NCBI GenBank assembly: GCA_014058105.1
Contig: JACGCM010001245.1
Location: 868,001 to 932,000, forward strand
Direction: 5' to 3'
DNA from: Kingdonia uniflora
Taxonomy: Eukaryota; Streptophyta; Magnoliopsida; Ranunculales; Circaeasteraceae
Length of the DNA: 64,000 nt
The first letter of the stretch is position 1. Every line of letters begins with the position of its first letter. The notes beneath the pieces are model-generated. The model was not told where the DNA came from, did no database searches, and saw only the letters and a list, made by a program, of their open reading frames with translations. Both the position numbers and the translations under genes were made by a program. Positions 1 through 11,048 of this stretch are shown here, piece by piece.

Positions 1-712
1 GTGATCTTGTTAAGGGTATTATGCATTAGCGGTTGATCAGCCCACTATATTTGGTTTATAGAGTTTAGTTCTTGATTTCATAACATTATGAAACTTTTAC
101 ATTAGGATAATTTTAGTGTCATATCATTATCATATCATCTCATAGTTATCATGTCATTTCATCACAGCAAACCATTATTCCTCTTTCACTCTATTCTGCA
201 CTTATATATATCCCCCTACTCTGAGATCATAGGTTATTGTACTTTAGTTTATCCTTATATCTCATTCATCTCACCTCCATCTTTGCACCTATTTTATTAG
301 TATGTTGTTTAGCCTTGTTGGGCAATAGTGAGCCATGGTTTTGCTCACTCTCGTATTTTTCTCCCTTTGAGAGGCTGGGTAGTAGCTGGTTCTTGATGAG
401 GGCTTTCAGCTGCGTTGCGAACGGTTTTGGTAGCTGTTTGAGCTGTGATGGAGTGAATTCCTTAAATGGTCTCAGCTCTTGACGTTGTTTTGTATTTGAG
501 TTATTGTATTTACGTTTTCAGTTGATGTATATATATCGTTTGCTTCCGCTTTATTCTTTTACTCTGATGATAATGCTATAGTTAATGACTAAGCCTGAAC
601 TTGTCTATGGCTCGGTCATTTGTGGGGGCGAATCGGCTGGATTCCTCGACCTTCACATCCCGAATGGTAGTAATTGGTCTAGCTATCGATTATTAGATTT
701 TGGGGCGTGACA
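1..712 (+). repeat. Probable LTR remnant (right end of a gypsy-type LTR)
   Basis: This stretch has no credible coding sequence. Its right edge reads TTTTGGGGCGTGACA, a form often seen at the 3' end of plant Ty3/gypsy LTRs, and there is a TATA-like tract (cttatatatatcc) near 200. The left end lies outside the window, so neither a partner LTR nor a target duplication can be tested. The short open frame at 237-482 is hydrophobic and resembles nothing I know. The call rests on the terminal bases and general LTR-like composition. Confidence 0.4.
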
Positions 713-736
713 ATTGGACAACTGAAGGTCTAGTAC

Positions 737-945
737 AATTGATCACCCAATCCAGTTAGACAAATTAACAGAAACAAAGAAAAGGAGAGAATTTGCTAGA
801 GTGTGTGTTGAAATAGATGCTAAAAGTGATCTCCCTGATGAAGTTTCAGTGATGATCTATGTTGAAGGTTGAATACAATTGGGTTCCAGTGAAGTGCAAG
901 AATTGTATGGTCTTTGGTCACAGCATTATCAGCTGTCCTATTGTT
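737..945 (+). pseudogene. LINE ORF1 C-terminal part with CCHC zinc knuckle
   Basis: The translation starts HPIQLDKLTETKKRREFARV and runs on in the style of the DUF4283/zinc-knuckle ORF1 protein of plant LINEs. After a frameshift it reads VEYNWVPVKCKNCMVFGHS and completes a C-x2-C-x4-H-x4-C knuckle near 895-935. In the family this protein binds LINE RNA. The N-terminal RNA-binding region is absent, and the frame breaks near 860-870. Confidence 0.7.
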
Positions 946-1454
946 GATAAATCAATTACTCACAAGGATACAATGTCACAAGAAGGTGGAGATTACAGAA
1001 AGATCAAAGAAGTTTGAAGATCTGTGGCACTATTAGAGAATAAGATTGATGGGGGAAAAGGAAAAAATGATGATTGGAGAACCCTAGACCTAAACAAAAC
1101 AACTAAACACTGGGAATTGTATTGACGATGATATACCAGTGGACTATGCCTCAATTACTGAAGCATGGAAGGAAGGAGAGATTGAAAAAGAAGAACTAGT
1201 GACAGATATGTCTAAGGGTGGTAACCAAGTAGATAAACCTGAAATGGCAATAGATAAGGAGGAGGATAGCTCCAAGAGTGGCAACATAAAACAAAGTTTA
1301 TCCAAAAATCAGCAGGAAAAAGAAACAGGATGAGGAGAAGGCTTTGAAGGAAGCACAGAACATGCAAACACTATCTACAAGTAAAAATCTAAGTAACACT
1401 ACTAGTAGAGGGAAGAACAACAAACAAAACCCTATACATTCCCAATAAATTGCA

Positions 1455-2165
1455 ATATAGGATGTTGGAATGTGAAGGGAAAATTGAGGATTAAAAACAA
1501 GTTATCTATATTAGGCCTTGTGGAAACAAAGGTTCAAGAGTATAATAAAAGCAAGATTGCATTTTCTTGCTGTAAGAACTGGCTCATGCTTGACAATTAT
1601 AATTATGCTGATTCTGGGAGAGTTTGGCTTATGTGGGACCCCCTTGAGGTGACAGTGGTGATGTTAGACACTGATGCTCAAATAAGTTTTGTTGAAGTAA
1701 CTATAGTACTGGGCTTGAAGTTTTATATTACCATTATTTATGGAAGTAACTCTGAGATTGAGATAAAGTAGTAATGGGGTAAAATCTCTAACTTCGCTAC
1801 TCAGTTCAAATTCCCTGGATTTTACTGGGGAATTTTAATGCTATACTTAACTCTAATGAAAGAGTTGGAAGAGGAGAGATTAGAGTCTCTTCTTTGGATG
1901 ATTTTGCTGACTGTATTAGCAGTACTAAACTTTTTAACTGTAAGTATGTAGGAGCCTTTCATACTTGGAGTAACTTCCAATTAGGTGAGGATAGAGTTGT
2001 TAACAAGATTGATAGGATGTTGATCAACTCTTATTGGTTAATTGCTTTGCCTGATTCTGAAACCACCTTTGGTGTTCCTAAGACTTCAGATCACTCAACC
2101 ATGGTGGTGAATACTTTAAAGAAAAGCCTCTTGGCCCTAAACCTTTCAAGTTTTTCAACTATTGG
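1455..2165 (+). pseudogene. LINE endonuclease domain (ORF2 start)
   Basis: After the start of the domain (CWNVKGKLRIKNKLSILGL, then VETKV) the frame runs to about 1768, breaks, and resumes at 1894 with the C-terminal endonuclease blocks GAFHTWSN, RVVNKIDRMLIN and SDHST. These match the EN domain of L1 ORF2, which nicks the genomic target to prime reverse transcription. The glutamate of the LVETKV block and the terminal SDH histidine are present. At least one frameshift or stop between 1770 and 1890 inactivates it. Confidence 0.75.
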
Positions 2166-2338
2166 CTGGATGAAGAGGGTTTTATGGATATTATACTAAG
2201 TGAGTGGTCCATTCCTATCAGGGGAGCTCATATGTATAAACTGGTTAAGAAGTTGAAACTGGTTAAGTTGCTTTTATTGAATGGTCCAGGTCTAGAACTG
2301 GGGGTATCAGCAAGAGAGTTGGGGAAGGTAAGCAAAGA

Positions 2339-4030
2339 ATGGACATAGCTCAGAATCAGTTGCAAATGGATCATGACAAAGTAGTTGAAGAAAGAAAGGT
2401 TGTTAAAGTATACTCTCAACTAACAAGAGTTGAAGAGTCTATTAAAAAGCACAGTCTAGGATTTAACTGGCTAGGGCTTAGGGATCAGAATACTGCCTAC
2501 TTTCACGTAGCAGTTAAGCAGAGAAGAGCAAAGAATAAAATAAACTTTCTTATTAAAGATAATGACACTAGGATTGATGATGAATCTAAGATTGGGGAAG
2601 AGTGTGTTGGTCAATTTAAAAAACTGTTTGAGGATTCTTATGATGATCAATTTGACTCTACAATTTTAGACAACTTGAATTTTGATCCTATATCCAATTC
2701 TGCTTATGATATGTTGGGTGCTTGTATCAATAGGAATGAGATCACTAAAGCTTTATCAGATATTGAGGATGACAAGTCCCCTGGCCCTGATGGGTTCACT
2801 GTCAGTTTCTTTAAGAGATGTTGGGGAATCATTGGAGATAATTTTGTTGATGTTATATCAGGGGTTTTTTTTTACTTTTGGGCAGTTGATGATGGAAGTT
2901 AATGCTACCTCAGTCACCTTAATTCCTAAAGTTCATTGTTCCATTAGATTGAATGAGTTTAGACCCATCTCTTGTACTAATGTTATTTACAAGACTATTA
3001 CAAAAGTTATCACAAACAGATTGAGGATGGCGATCCCAACCATTGTGAGTCCAAATCAGTCTGCCTTCATCCAATGGAGAAGTATTCAAGACAACATTAT
3101 GATTTCCTATGAGCTGGCGTGAAACTGTCACAAGGATGATAGTCCTAGTAGATGTACAGTTAAGATTGATTTACAGAAGGCCTATGCTATGGTAAGATGG
3201 GAGGCCATTATTGATCTTCTTCACATATTTCAATTTGCTGATATTTTCATAAATTGGATTCACATTTGCATATCCACTGCAGAGTACTCTATTTCAGTAA
3301 ATGGATCTCTTAAAGGCTATTTTCCTGGAAGAAGAGCAGTTAGGCAAGGTGACCCTATGTCTTCCAATTTGTTTACTCTTGTGATGGAAGTTTTCACAAG
3401 GCTTATGAAAAGAGAAGTTGAGGAAGGTAACTATACTCTTCACCCCAAGTGTAAGGGCCCTTTGATCACACATCTTTGCTTTGTAGATGATCTACTTGCC
3501 TTTATGAGTGGGAATGAGAACCCCACTGCTGATCTTGTTAGGAGTCTCTCCTACTTCAAAAAGTACACAAGTCTTACTGTCAATATGCAGAAAAGCCAAA
3601 TGTTTTGTGCAAGTATGAGTGTAAAAAGTGAAAGATCTGTCAAAAATATTCTTCAGTTTCAGCATAGTTGTTTGCCAGTGAGATATCTTGGGCTGCCTCT
3701 TATCTCAACAAGATTGACTTATGAAGACTGCATGCCTCTTACTAACAGAATAAAATCTTGGAAGGGAAGGTTTTTTGGTTACTCTGGAAGGCTAACTCTC
3801 ATAAAAGCTGTGTTGGCTAGTTTGAATATCTATTGGTGTGTTTGTTTTGTTCTCCCCAAGAAGGTAGTTGATGAGCTGACAAGAATCTTTAGAAAGTTCC
3901 TATGGACTGGGACAGAAATGGCTTCTAAATCTGCTTCTGCGAGTTGGTTTGATGTTTGTCATCCTATGTCTAAAGGGGGCTTGGCATTAGGTCTATTGAA
4001 ATTGAAAACAAAGTTGCAACTTTGAAGCAT
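2339..4030 (+). pseudogene. LINE reverse transcriptase domain, frameshifted
   Basis: Reverse transcriptase blocks run in order: KSPGPDGFTVSFFKRCWGII near 2775, FRPISCTNVIYKTITKVI in another frame near 2958, SAFIQWRSIQDNIM, then a third frame from 3189 with RRAVRQGDPMSSNLFTLVME and the catalytic block CFVDDLLAFM near 3478. The C-terminal thumb (RYLGLPL, GRLTLIKAVLASLNIYW) follows. The catalytic aspartate pair is retained, but frame changes near 2890 and a stop near 3120 kill the ORF. The family normally encodes this together with EN as one polyprotein. Confidence 0.85.
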
Positions 4031-4153
4031 ATTTGGGACATCATCTCAAACATGAACTCTATTTTGGTGAATTGGGTGAAGACAAACTACATTAGAGGCA
4101 GGAGTATTTGGCACATAAATATTCCTAGTAACAGCTCTTGGTGTTAGAGAAAG

Positions 4154-5540
4154 ATGATACAACTGAGAGATACTGCTTGTGAGATCACCTTGCACCTAAT
4201 TAGGAATGGAGAAAAAACAAAGATTTGGCAGGATCCTTGGCACCCTCTAGGGGTTCTTTTGCCCTTGTTCCCAAATAGGTTAACTTATGATACTAATTGT
4301 AACAAAGAAGCCTTGGTTAAGGTGTTGATTGAGAATGGGGAGTGGAGCGTGGCTATTCAATTGAACAGAGTTGAAGACTTCACTAGAATGCTCAGCAATG
4401 TTGATATAATGAAGGAAAGAGAAGATGCGGTTGTGTGGACTGCTAGCACTACAGGTGATTATTCTTTAAAAAGTAGTTATGAGTACATGAGACATGAAAA
4501 TTCTATTTTAGACTGGGCTAAACTGGTTTGATTCAAAAACTCTATTCTTAGACATTGTATGATTACTTGGCTTGCAATGAGAAAAGCTCTAAAGATTCAA
4601 GATAAGTTGCTTGAGTGGGGGTCAGTGGCTCAATCTAAGTGTGTGTTATGCTGGGCTCATAATTAAAATGAGGAACATGTATTTTTTAGGTGCCCTTACT
4701 CCTTGCACATTTGGAAAAAGCTATTACAGAAGCTGGGATATAACAGAAATACAGGTGATTGGCAAGCTGAAGTTAGTTGGTGCATTACCAATTTTGGGGG
4801 AAATGATACAAAAGGGCAGGTGAAAGGGCTTTGCTTCAATGCTTACTTCTACCACATATGGGCTGAGAGGAACCTTAGAATCTTTGAGAGTATTCAGAGA
4901 TCAGCTGAGGTGGTGTTTTATAAGATTAAGTCTAATGTCAATTTGAAGATTGCTTACAAGAATAAGGCTATTTTGGACAGTGCAGAGAACAGAAGCTTCA
5001 TGGGCAACTGGAATTTTCAAACAGACTTTATCATTCCTACTCCTATTTTATGGAAATGGGATCCTCCTGGGAATGGCACTGTAATGGTCAACTATGATGG
5101 AGCTCTAAGACAAGACAAAGGGGGGATTGGAACTATTATTAGAGACCCTGGGGGTATTTGCCTTGTTGCTGCCTGTGGGGATACTGAGCCTGCTTCTATT
5201 GTTGTGCATGAGTTACAAGCTATTAAAATGGGGATCATTGTAGCCATCACAAAGGGCCACAAGAAGCAGTCAGTTGGAGCTAATTCTATGAATGTTCAGT
5301 ACATTAGTGGAAAAGTTAAACCTCCTTGGAAGCCATTGCTATTTTAAACAGAGTTTTCATTTTGATAAGGGAGACTAATAGAGCTGTTGACAGACTCTCA
5401 AAATACTTCCCTAATGTTAGCTTTCTGGAGATTGATCCTTGTGAGTTTGATGAAGAGATGATGCAATCTGTAATGAAGATGCCTCTAGCAAACTGTATGA
5501 GAGATTGTAATTTTTTGGTTTTGCTTCCCCCTCCCTTGTG
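4154..5540 (+). pseudogene. LINE zf-RVT region and RNase H domain
   Basis: The 4154-4531 frame (WQDPWHPLGVLLPL, then SLKSSYEYM) matches the region of plant LINE ORF2 between RT and RNase H. From about 5040 the frame reads WKWDPPGNGTVMVNYDGALR, then GGIGTIIRDPGG and HELQAIKMG, which is the start of a plant-type RNase H fold with the first catalytic aspartate (YDGA) and the glutamate (HELQA). After a frameshift near 5310 the end reads IRETNRAVDRLSKYFP, the usual RNase H tail. RNase H in plant L1 elements was acquired from a cellular-type enzyme. Stops split the region. Confidence 0.75.
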
Positions 5541-5602
5541 AGGGAAGACTCTTTTGTTTTTCCGTTCTTTAATACAATTAATGCTCACTTGCCAAAAAAA
5601 AA

Positions 5603-5822
5603 CTTGCATTCTTTGACGTTCAAGAAAATTCTATCGAACTATGGGTTATCAAGGATTATTTAAATGACATTTGGAGCAAGAGAGAGGAAATGAACTTGGG
5701 AAATCTTAGGAAGGAAAATTTAATTGTTGATCTCTACACAATAGATATTGTACTCATGAACGGTTTCGGCCATTGTACATGGATTGTTGCACTAGCTGAT
5801 GGACCAGAAGAGGATTGTACTT
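5603..5822 (+). pseudogene. F-box-associated domain fragment
   Basis: Immediately after the LINE poly-A one open frame of about 70 codons reads FDVQENSIELWVIKDYLNDI followed by WSKREEMNLG and ends in a stop near 5822. The ELWVIKDY...W pattern is typical of the F-box-associated (FBA) domain of plant F-box proteins, which binds substrates of SCF ubiquitin ligases. No F-box or upstream part of the domain is visible, so this is a C-terminal scrap, perhaps of a gene the LINE landed in. The assignment rests on one short motif. Confidence 0.4.
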
Positions 5823-5824
5823 AG

Positions 5825-6112
5825 TCTTTTGAAACCATGAAGCATCAGTTATGTAGCAGCATAGAAGTATTTTTGTTTTCCCAAAGAGATGATTCTTTCT
5901 TGTAGCTTGTTGGAGTATCTGATCTTTTGAATATATAGCAGGACTAATAATAAAAGATTTGCTTCTATCTTTTGAAACCATGAAGCATCAGTCATGTAGC
6001 AACATAGAAGTATTTTTGTTCTCCCAAAGAGATATGATTCTTTCTTACAGCTTGTTGGAGTGTCTGATCTTTTGAATATATAGTAGGACTAACAATAAAA
6101 GATTTGCTTCTA
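5825..6112 (+). repeat. Tandem duplication of a ~143-bp unit
   Basis: Two adjacent copies, 5825-5967 and 5968-6112, share nearly all their sequence: both begin tcttttgaaaccatgaagca and end aaaagatttgcttcta. They differ by a handful of substitutions and a 2-bp insertion. The unit overlaps the end of the F-box-associated fragment and may be old 3' flanking sequence of that gene. Confidence 0.9.
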
Positions 6113-6559
6113 TAGTAATAACTTCAATATTCTAAACATCTTATATCTCCAAATTCTTATGCTATTAGAATGCATTAAGTTAAATTCTAATACTGTATAG
6201 TGTTCATCATTAAGCATATAAATATGTTTTCAAAATTAAATAACTTTTATAGCCAAAAGTCACGATAAATGACTCTCCTAAAGTTGTTATCTCACAATTT
6301 ATGGATGAAGGACCTGTGCAACTGACATGTATTGCATTTTTCTTGCGAAGTTTCTTCTCTAAGTCATTTAGACATATTCCACCTTTCTTCACATTTAAGC
6401 CCTAACATTGTGGCTAGTTTCATCTGATAATCAATTAATTCAATACCAAATCACTTATTACTGTCATCAAAATTAGTACCTTGTGGACCCAGTCTCACTG
6501 ATCTACTTCAAAGTTGCAATGTAGCAACCGATCTACACAAAATACCTAAGACTCCCCTA
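6113..6559. other. Non-coding AT-rich stretch, nothing recognised
   Basis: I see no gene, repeat or element ends between the tandem duplication and the hAT target site. The 61-codon frame on the minus strand (6210-6392) has no recognisable motif. Confidence 0.6.
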
Positions 6560-6567
6560 GTCAGTTT

Positions 6568-7003
6568 CAAGGGCGGATTTATGGGGGCTGGTCCCCCCCC
6601 ACCCACACAAGTATTTTGTTAAAAAGTACCTATATAGGTATATACAAATTAATATATATATATATATATATGTACATTTTTCTTTGTTCTAATGACATAA
6701 AAGAAAGTTACTTCAATTGGTAAAGTGAGAAGCTCCTAATTCAAGAGAGGTTCAATTCTTGATGTTATCAAAATAAGAATTTTATTTTAATAATTTTTTT
6801 ACCTTTAAGCTGATCATGTCATTGTCGCAAAAAGCTTTAAATTTTTTTTACGAGAGGAGAAGTGAATCCGTATAATTTGCTAGTCAAATATAATATTATA
6901 TTTTATTAATTTTTAAGGCCAAAAAAAAAATTGGGGGCCGATACCGTAATAAATTCATCGTACTACCTTGCCCCCCCAACATAAAATCTTAGCTCCGCCC
7001 CTG
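6568..7003. mobile_element. Non-autonomous hAT element (MITE), 436 bp, with perfect 8-bp TSD
   Basis: The left end begins CAAGGGCGGATTTATGGG; the right end reverse-complements to CAGGGGCGGAGCTAAGATTT. Both are flanked by an identical 8-bp direct repeat, gtcagttt, at 6560-6567 and 7004-7011. An 8-bp duplication and a CAGGGGCGGA-type terminus are the marks of plant hAT-superfamily elements. The interior has a (TA)n run near 6650-6670 and no coding capacity, so it would depend on transposase from elsewhere. The intact duplication suggests this insertion is younger than most neighbours. Confidence 0.9.
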
Positions 7004-7285
7004 GTCAGTTTGGACAATTCTTGTTAAACATAATGTGTTCGGAGCGGCTGATAAATGACATGTTTACGATCCTTGATGTTTCCTTGTTTTTCATCTATTT
7101 ACGTTAGGCAGATACTTCGTGGGAACCAGCTAGCTGTCTGCTAGCTGTCTTCTAACTACATTGAGATTGGTTTAAATGTATGAGCAAATTTTATTTAACC
7201 CCTGTAGTTTATTCATCAAGGACCCTTCTATTCTTCATTTATTAAAACCTAGTCTCTTTTCAACAGATTATGGCAGTCAAAGTCA

Positions 7286-7369
7286 ATTGACCAACCAGTT
7301 GACCTATAAAAACTTAGAAAAAAGTGAATTGACCAATCAGTTGACCTGTAAAAACTTAGAAAAAAGTGA
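7286..7369 (+). repeat. 42-bp tandem repeat x2 next to the left MULE TIR
   Basis: Two units, 7286-7327 and 7328-7369, each start attgaccaa(c/t)cagttgacct and end aaaaaagtga, with two mismatches. The repeat begins inside the inner end of the left TIR and reaches the 3' end of the captured DOG1-like region. Confidence 0.9.
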
Positions 7370-7376
7370 ATATACC

Positions 7377-7992
7377 CTTATACAAAGTATCCTCGACTCG
7401 ATCCTCTCCAAACCCACCCATCTCGTTCTCTCTCATCAACTCGGTCACCACATGAGTCAACTCAACCATTGACGAGTCAGCCACCATCTCCTGATGCTAC
7501 GCCATCTTCTCAGTTATCTCTTTCTCTTCTCGGATCATCTTGCGCTGTAACCCGTCAACTGAACTGAGTTGACTCGCTGATAAATTAGCTAAATCGCCTA
7601 TACCGAGTCTGTGAATGATATCGGCAAGTTGTTCCTCGAGTTGTAACCGCGATTTGGAGTATATGAGGTGAAATGCCATACTGGATATCCAACTACCTAT
7701 CCAGAGAAGCACATCTTCGAGTGAGGATCTCCAAGAGGGACTGAACATTGAGAGAACATCTTGTTTAGTCCATCTTGATTTTTGTGCGATAATACTCGTC
7801 GTAGTGTCTAAGGAATCGATCGATTAGAGGGCGTAACACCCTTTCTTGTTGTTCTTCATTTGTTTCACATTGAGCTCTTGATGCAGAGATGAGCTCTTGG
7901 AGGTGGTGGTCTTGCTCGACTATCCAGCATTCGCAGAACTTTTGAAAGCTTTCACATTCCACTTCGAATGACAGAGCCATGAGTTGGAGCAC
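7377..7992 (-). pseudogene. DOG1-like (DELAY OF GERMINATION 1 family) pseudogene inside the MULE
   Basis: Read on the minus strand, the frame starts near 7992 or at the more usual Met at 7980 (MALSFEVECESFQKFCECWI). It continues RVLRPLIDRFLRHYDEYYRT and, in another frame, MFSPSWRSSLEDVLLWIGSW then QRKMIREEKEITEKMA. These are signature blocks of the plant DOG1 domain, also found in TGA bZIP factors and DOG1-like seed proteins. Two lesions are plain: a 1-nt frameshift near 7760-7775 and a TAG at 7497-7499 where a CAG-like codon is expected. After the stop the frame still reads HQEMVADSSMVELTHVV, the expected continuation. It has no intron and no separate promoter that I can see. Dead as written. 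Confidence 0.8.
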
Positions 7993-8350
7993 TACTTGGG
8001 TGTATAGACATGATGAAGAGATTCAAAGAGGAGGCGTCTTTGTAGAGTAGAAAACCTCCTCCCAAGAAGATTTTAAATGAGGAGAGATAAAAAGGAAGAA
8101 GAGAAATTAAGGCTGCAACCAAAACGTGACGGTCCGATTTGAAATAGATATGAGACGTTGGATCTTTAGTACGAATCTCAATGATTTTTTTATTATTCTA
8201 TTTTTTTAAAGACTCGAGTCGTTAGTCAATTAACTTTTACTACCGTAACCTGTTGAAAAGGTACTGGGTCTGAATAAATGAAGAACAGAGGGGTCATTCG
8301 CTAATTGGCAAAGAAGCTACGGGGGTAAATCAAATTTGCTCTAAATTTAT

Positions 8351-8779
8351 TGTTCTCTACAATGTCTTGATCCTTCCTACCAATCACATGACATACTACC
8401 AAATATTATGTAACCCCATACATCCATCTCCCAAACAAGGCATTCACAGGACCATAACACTAACAATGGTCACTCCATCCAAAAGACACCAAGACTCCTC
8501 AAAGCAATCCACACTTTGGTTTAAGCCCATCGCGTTTACCTCAAAAACCTAGCTTTTTTAGAAAAAAAATTACAAACATGGAGGAAGATAAGTTGCAGAG
8601 AGGAGAATGAGTTACAGAACATAATGTTAATGATCAAGATAGAGAGAAAATTGATTAGAATAGCATACACAATATCCAACAGATAGAAGAAACTAAAACA
8701 AGTGTTTCTGTACAATTGGCGAAATCATTATCAGACAATCACTTATTCACAAACCTCGTATTGGGATAATAGTTTTTAT
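8351..8779. other. Unassigned spacer between the MULE and the plastid DNA
   Basis: No convincing gene. A frame opening near 8579 (MEEDKLQRGE, then stops) may be decayed LINE ORF1 leader or random sequence. The left edge of the plastid-derived block is not sharply visible and could lie anywhere between about 8700 and 8790. Confidence 0.4.
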
Positions 8780-10629
8780 TTCTCATCTCATGGATAACCC
8801 TTTTCGCCCCGCTTACACCAATCCCCCTCTTGGGTTATTTTAGTGATAGGTTCTATAGGAACTGGACGATCATATTTGGTCAAATACCTAGCGACAAACT
8901 CCTATGTTCCTTTCATTACGGTATTTCCGAACACGTTCTTGGATGACAAACCTAACGATTATCTTATTGATGATCTCAAGGATGATGATTTTAGTGGGAT
9001 TGGTGTTGTTGATAGTGACAATATCAATGAGATTGGTGATAGTGATGATATCGATGATGATCTTGATACGGAGCTGCTAACTATGATGAATGAGCTAACG
9101 ATCGATGCGCTAACTATGTCTAGGATGTCGGAAATAGACTAATTTGATATAACCCTTCAATTCAAATTCGCAAAAGCAATGACTCCTTGTATAATATGGA
9201 TTCCAAACATTCATGATCTGAATGTGAATGAGGCGAATTACTTATCCCTCGGTCTATTAGTGAACTATCTCTCCAGGGATTGTGAAAGATGCTCCACTAG
9301 AAATATTCTTGTTATTGGTTCGACACATATTCCCCAAAAAGTGGATCCCGCTCTAATAGCTCCAAATAAATTAAATGCATACATTAAGATACGAAGGCTT
9401 TTTATTCTACAACAACTAAAGTACTTTTTCACTCTTTCATATACTAGGGGATTTCACTTGGAAAAGAAAATGTTCCAGACTAATTGATTTGAGTCCATAA
9501 CCATGTGTTCGAATGCACGAGATCTTGTAGCACTTACCAATGAGGCCCTATCAATTAGTATTATACAAAAGAAATCCATTATAGATACTAATACAATTAG
9601 ATCCGTTCTTCGTAGACAAACTTGGAATTTGAGATCCCAAGTAAGATTGGTTCAGGATCATGGGATTCTTTTCTATCTGATAGGAAGGGTTGTTGCACAA
9701 AATGTACTTCTAAGTAATTTCCCCATAGATCCTATATCTATCTATATGAAGAAGAAATCATGTCAGGAAGGGGATTCTTATTTGTACAAATGGTGCTTCG
9801 AGCTAGGAACGAGCATGAAGAAATTAACGATACTTTTTTATCTTTTGAGTTGTTCTGCCAAATCAGTTGCTCAAGATCTTTGGTCTCTACTCGGACCCGA
9901 TGAAAAAAATGGGATTACTTCTTATGGATTTGTTGAGAACGATTATGATCTAGTTCATGGCCTATTAGAAGTAGAAGGCGTTTTGGTAGGATCCTCATAG
10001 AAAAAAAAAGATTGTAATCAGTTTGATAATGATCAAGTGGCATTGCTTCTTCGGTCCAAACCAAGGAATCCCTTAGGTATGATGCAAAATCTATCTTGTT
10101 TTATAATTGATCAGAGAATTTTATATGAAAAATACGAATTGGAGTTTGAAAAAGGGGAAGGAGAAGGAGCTCTTGACCCGCAATTGATAGAGGAGGATTT
10201 ATTCAATTACATAGTTTGGGCTCCTTGAATATGGAGTCCTTGTGGCAATTTATTTGATTGTATCGAAAGGCCCAAAGAATTGGGATTTCCCTAATGGGCC
10301 AGGCCATTTCGGGGCAAGCGGATTATTTATCATAAAGATCATGAGCTTCAAGAGAATGATTTGAAGTTCTTGCAGAGTAGAACCATGCAGTACGAGACAT
10401 GAGATTGATCTTCCAAAGATAAGGCTTTTTTCAAATAAACCAATTCAATTGGGACCCTGCAGATCCATTATTTTTCCTATTCAAAGATCAGCCTTTTGTC
10501 TCTGTGTTTTCACGTTGAGAATTCTTTGCAGATCAAGAAATGTCAAAGGGGCTTTTTACTTCCCAAACAGATACTCCTACAACTATATATAAACGCTGGT
10601 TTATCAAGAATATGCAGGAAAAGCACTTC
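8780..10629 (+). pseudogene. ycf2: Nuclear copy of plastid ycf2 (NUPT), partial and decayed
   Basis: The translation follows the ATPase-like second half of the plastid Ycf2 protein: [20 protein letters not shown] near 8850, [20 protein letters not shown] near 9185, [36 protein letters not shown] near 9510, [20 protein letters not shown] near 9875, and finally KRWFIKN near 10595. In plastids Ycf2 belongs to an inner-envelope AAA-type import motor. Here it is split by stops (about 9140, 9485, 10000, 10226) and frameshifts and lacks both ends, so it is a dead nuclear insertion. The many differences imply an old transfer. Its right end coincides with the start of a gypsy LTR. Confidence 0.9.
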
Positions 10630-11018
10630 TGATGTAGATTACCAAGATAAAGCCCAATCAACCCATACATGTAAGTCATTCGAGCCAAGTCTAAACACAA
10701 GCCCAGTCCATCGGAATGTCAAGGGACTTGGAAGTTATAAGGTTTGGTAACCTTTAATAATGAATGTTTTAGTGGGCTTTAATTTAAGTTTAATTAGGAA
10801 TATGATAAGTTTTATAACTTCTTGTTTAGTGGTGTTTAATTGGATTAATGATTGTAAGCCTATAAAAGGCCAAGTTCTATATTGTAAAATAAATTCAATC
10901 ATCAATCAATCAAGTATTTCTCTTTCTTTTTCACAGTTCTCATTTGTTTAACCAACAAAGTATTTATTTTCCTCGTGGATTTGAGGATTTTGAATTCTTC
11001 CGCTCCAACTCTTCGTTA
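10630..11018 (+). repeat. 5' LTR of the gypsy element
   Basis: The LTR begins TGATGTAGATTACC directly after the ycf2 homology and ends just before the primer-binding site. It holds a TATA-like box (tataaaagg) near 10860 and a short tract after it that could be transcribed leader. There is no partner LTR in the window, so both ends are inferred. Confidence 0.6.
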
Positions 11019-11020
11019 AG

Positions 11021-11038
11021 TGGTGTTAGAGCAGGTCA
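11021..11038 (+). other. Primer-binding site (tRNA-iMet type)
   Basis: TGGTGTTAGAGCAGG closely resembles the common plant retrotransposon site TGGTATCAGAGC, complementary to the 3' end of initiator methionine tRNA. It lies between the LTR and the first gag codons, as expected. Confidence 0.65.
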
Positions 11039-11048
11039 TAGGCTTGTA

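Larger units (their letters stand above)
713..5602 (+). mobile_element. L1-type LINE (non-LTR retrotransposon), broken, with C-terminal RNase H
   Basis: The parts of a plant L1 LINE follow in the usual order: the end of ORF1 with a CCHC zinc knuckle, apurinic-like endonuclease, reverse transcriptase, a zf-RVT region and an RNase H domain. The unit ends in a run of nine A residues at 5594-5602. All domains are recognisable but are split by several stops and frameshifts, so the copy cannot be autonomous. The 5' end is placed at 713 only because the LTR-like sequence ends there; the start of ORF1 is missing, which fits 5' truncation. I could not find a target-site duplication. Confidence 0.85.
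7182..8341. mobile_element. Pack-MULE-like element, 1160 bp, carrying a DOG1-like fragment
   Basis: Long terminal inverted repeats of about 115-122 bp lie at 7182-7295 and 8220-8341. Both start GAGCAAATTT and share inner blocks such as ttcttcatttatt and ttttcaacag. The flanks are near-identical 9-bp repeats, taaatgtat (7173-7181) and taaatttat (8342-8350), the duplication size made by Mutator-like transposases. Between the TIRs there is no transposase; instead there is a decayed DOG1-like coding region on the minus strand. That combination defines a Pack-MULE. The alternative, TIRs flanking a host gene by chance, is unlikely given the TSD. Confidence 0.8.

Noticed and set aside
237..482. 81-codon plus-strand open frame near the left edge
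   Set aside because: It is hydrophobic and Ser/Phe-rich with no family motif, and lies inside LTR-like sequence.
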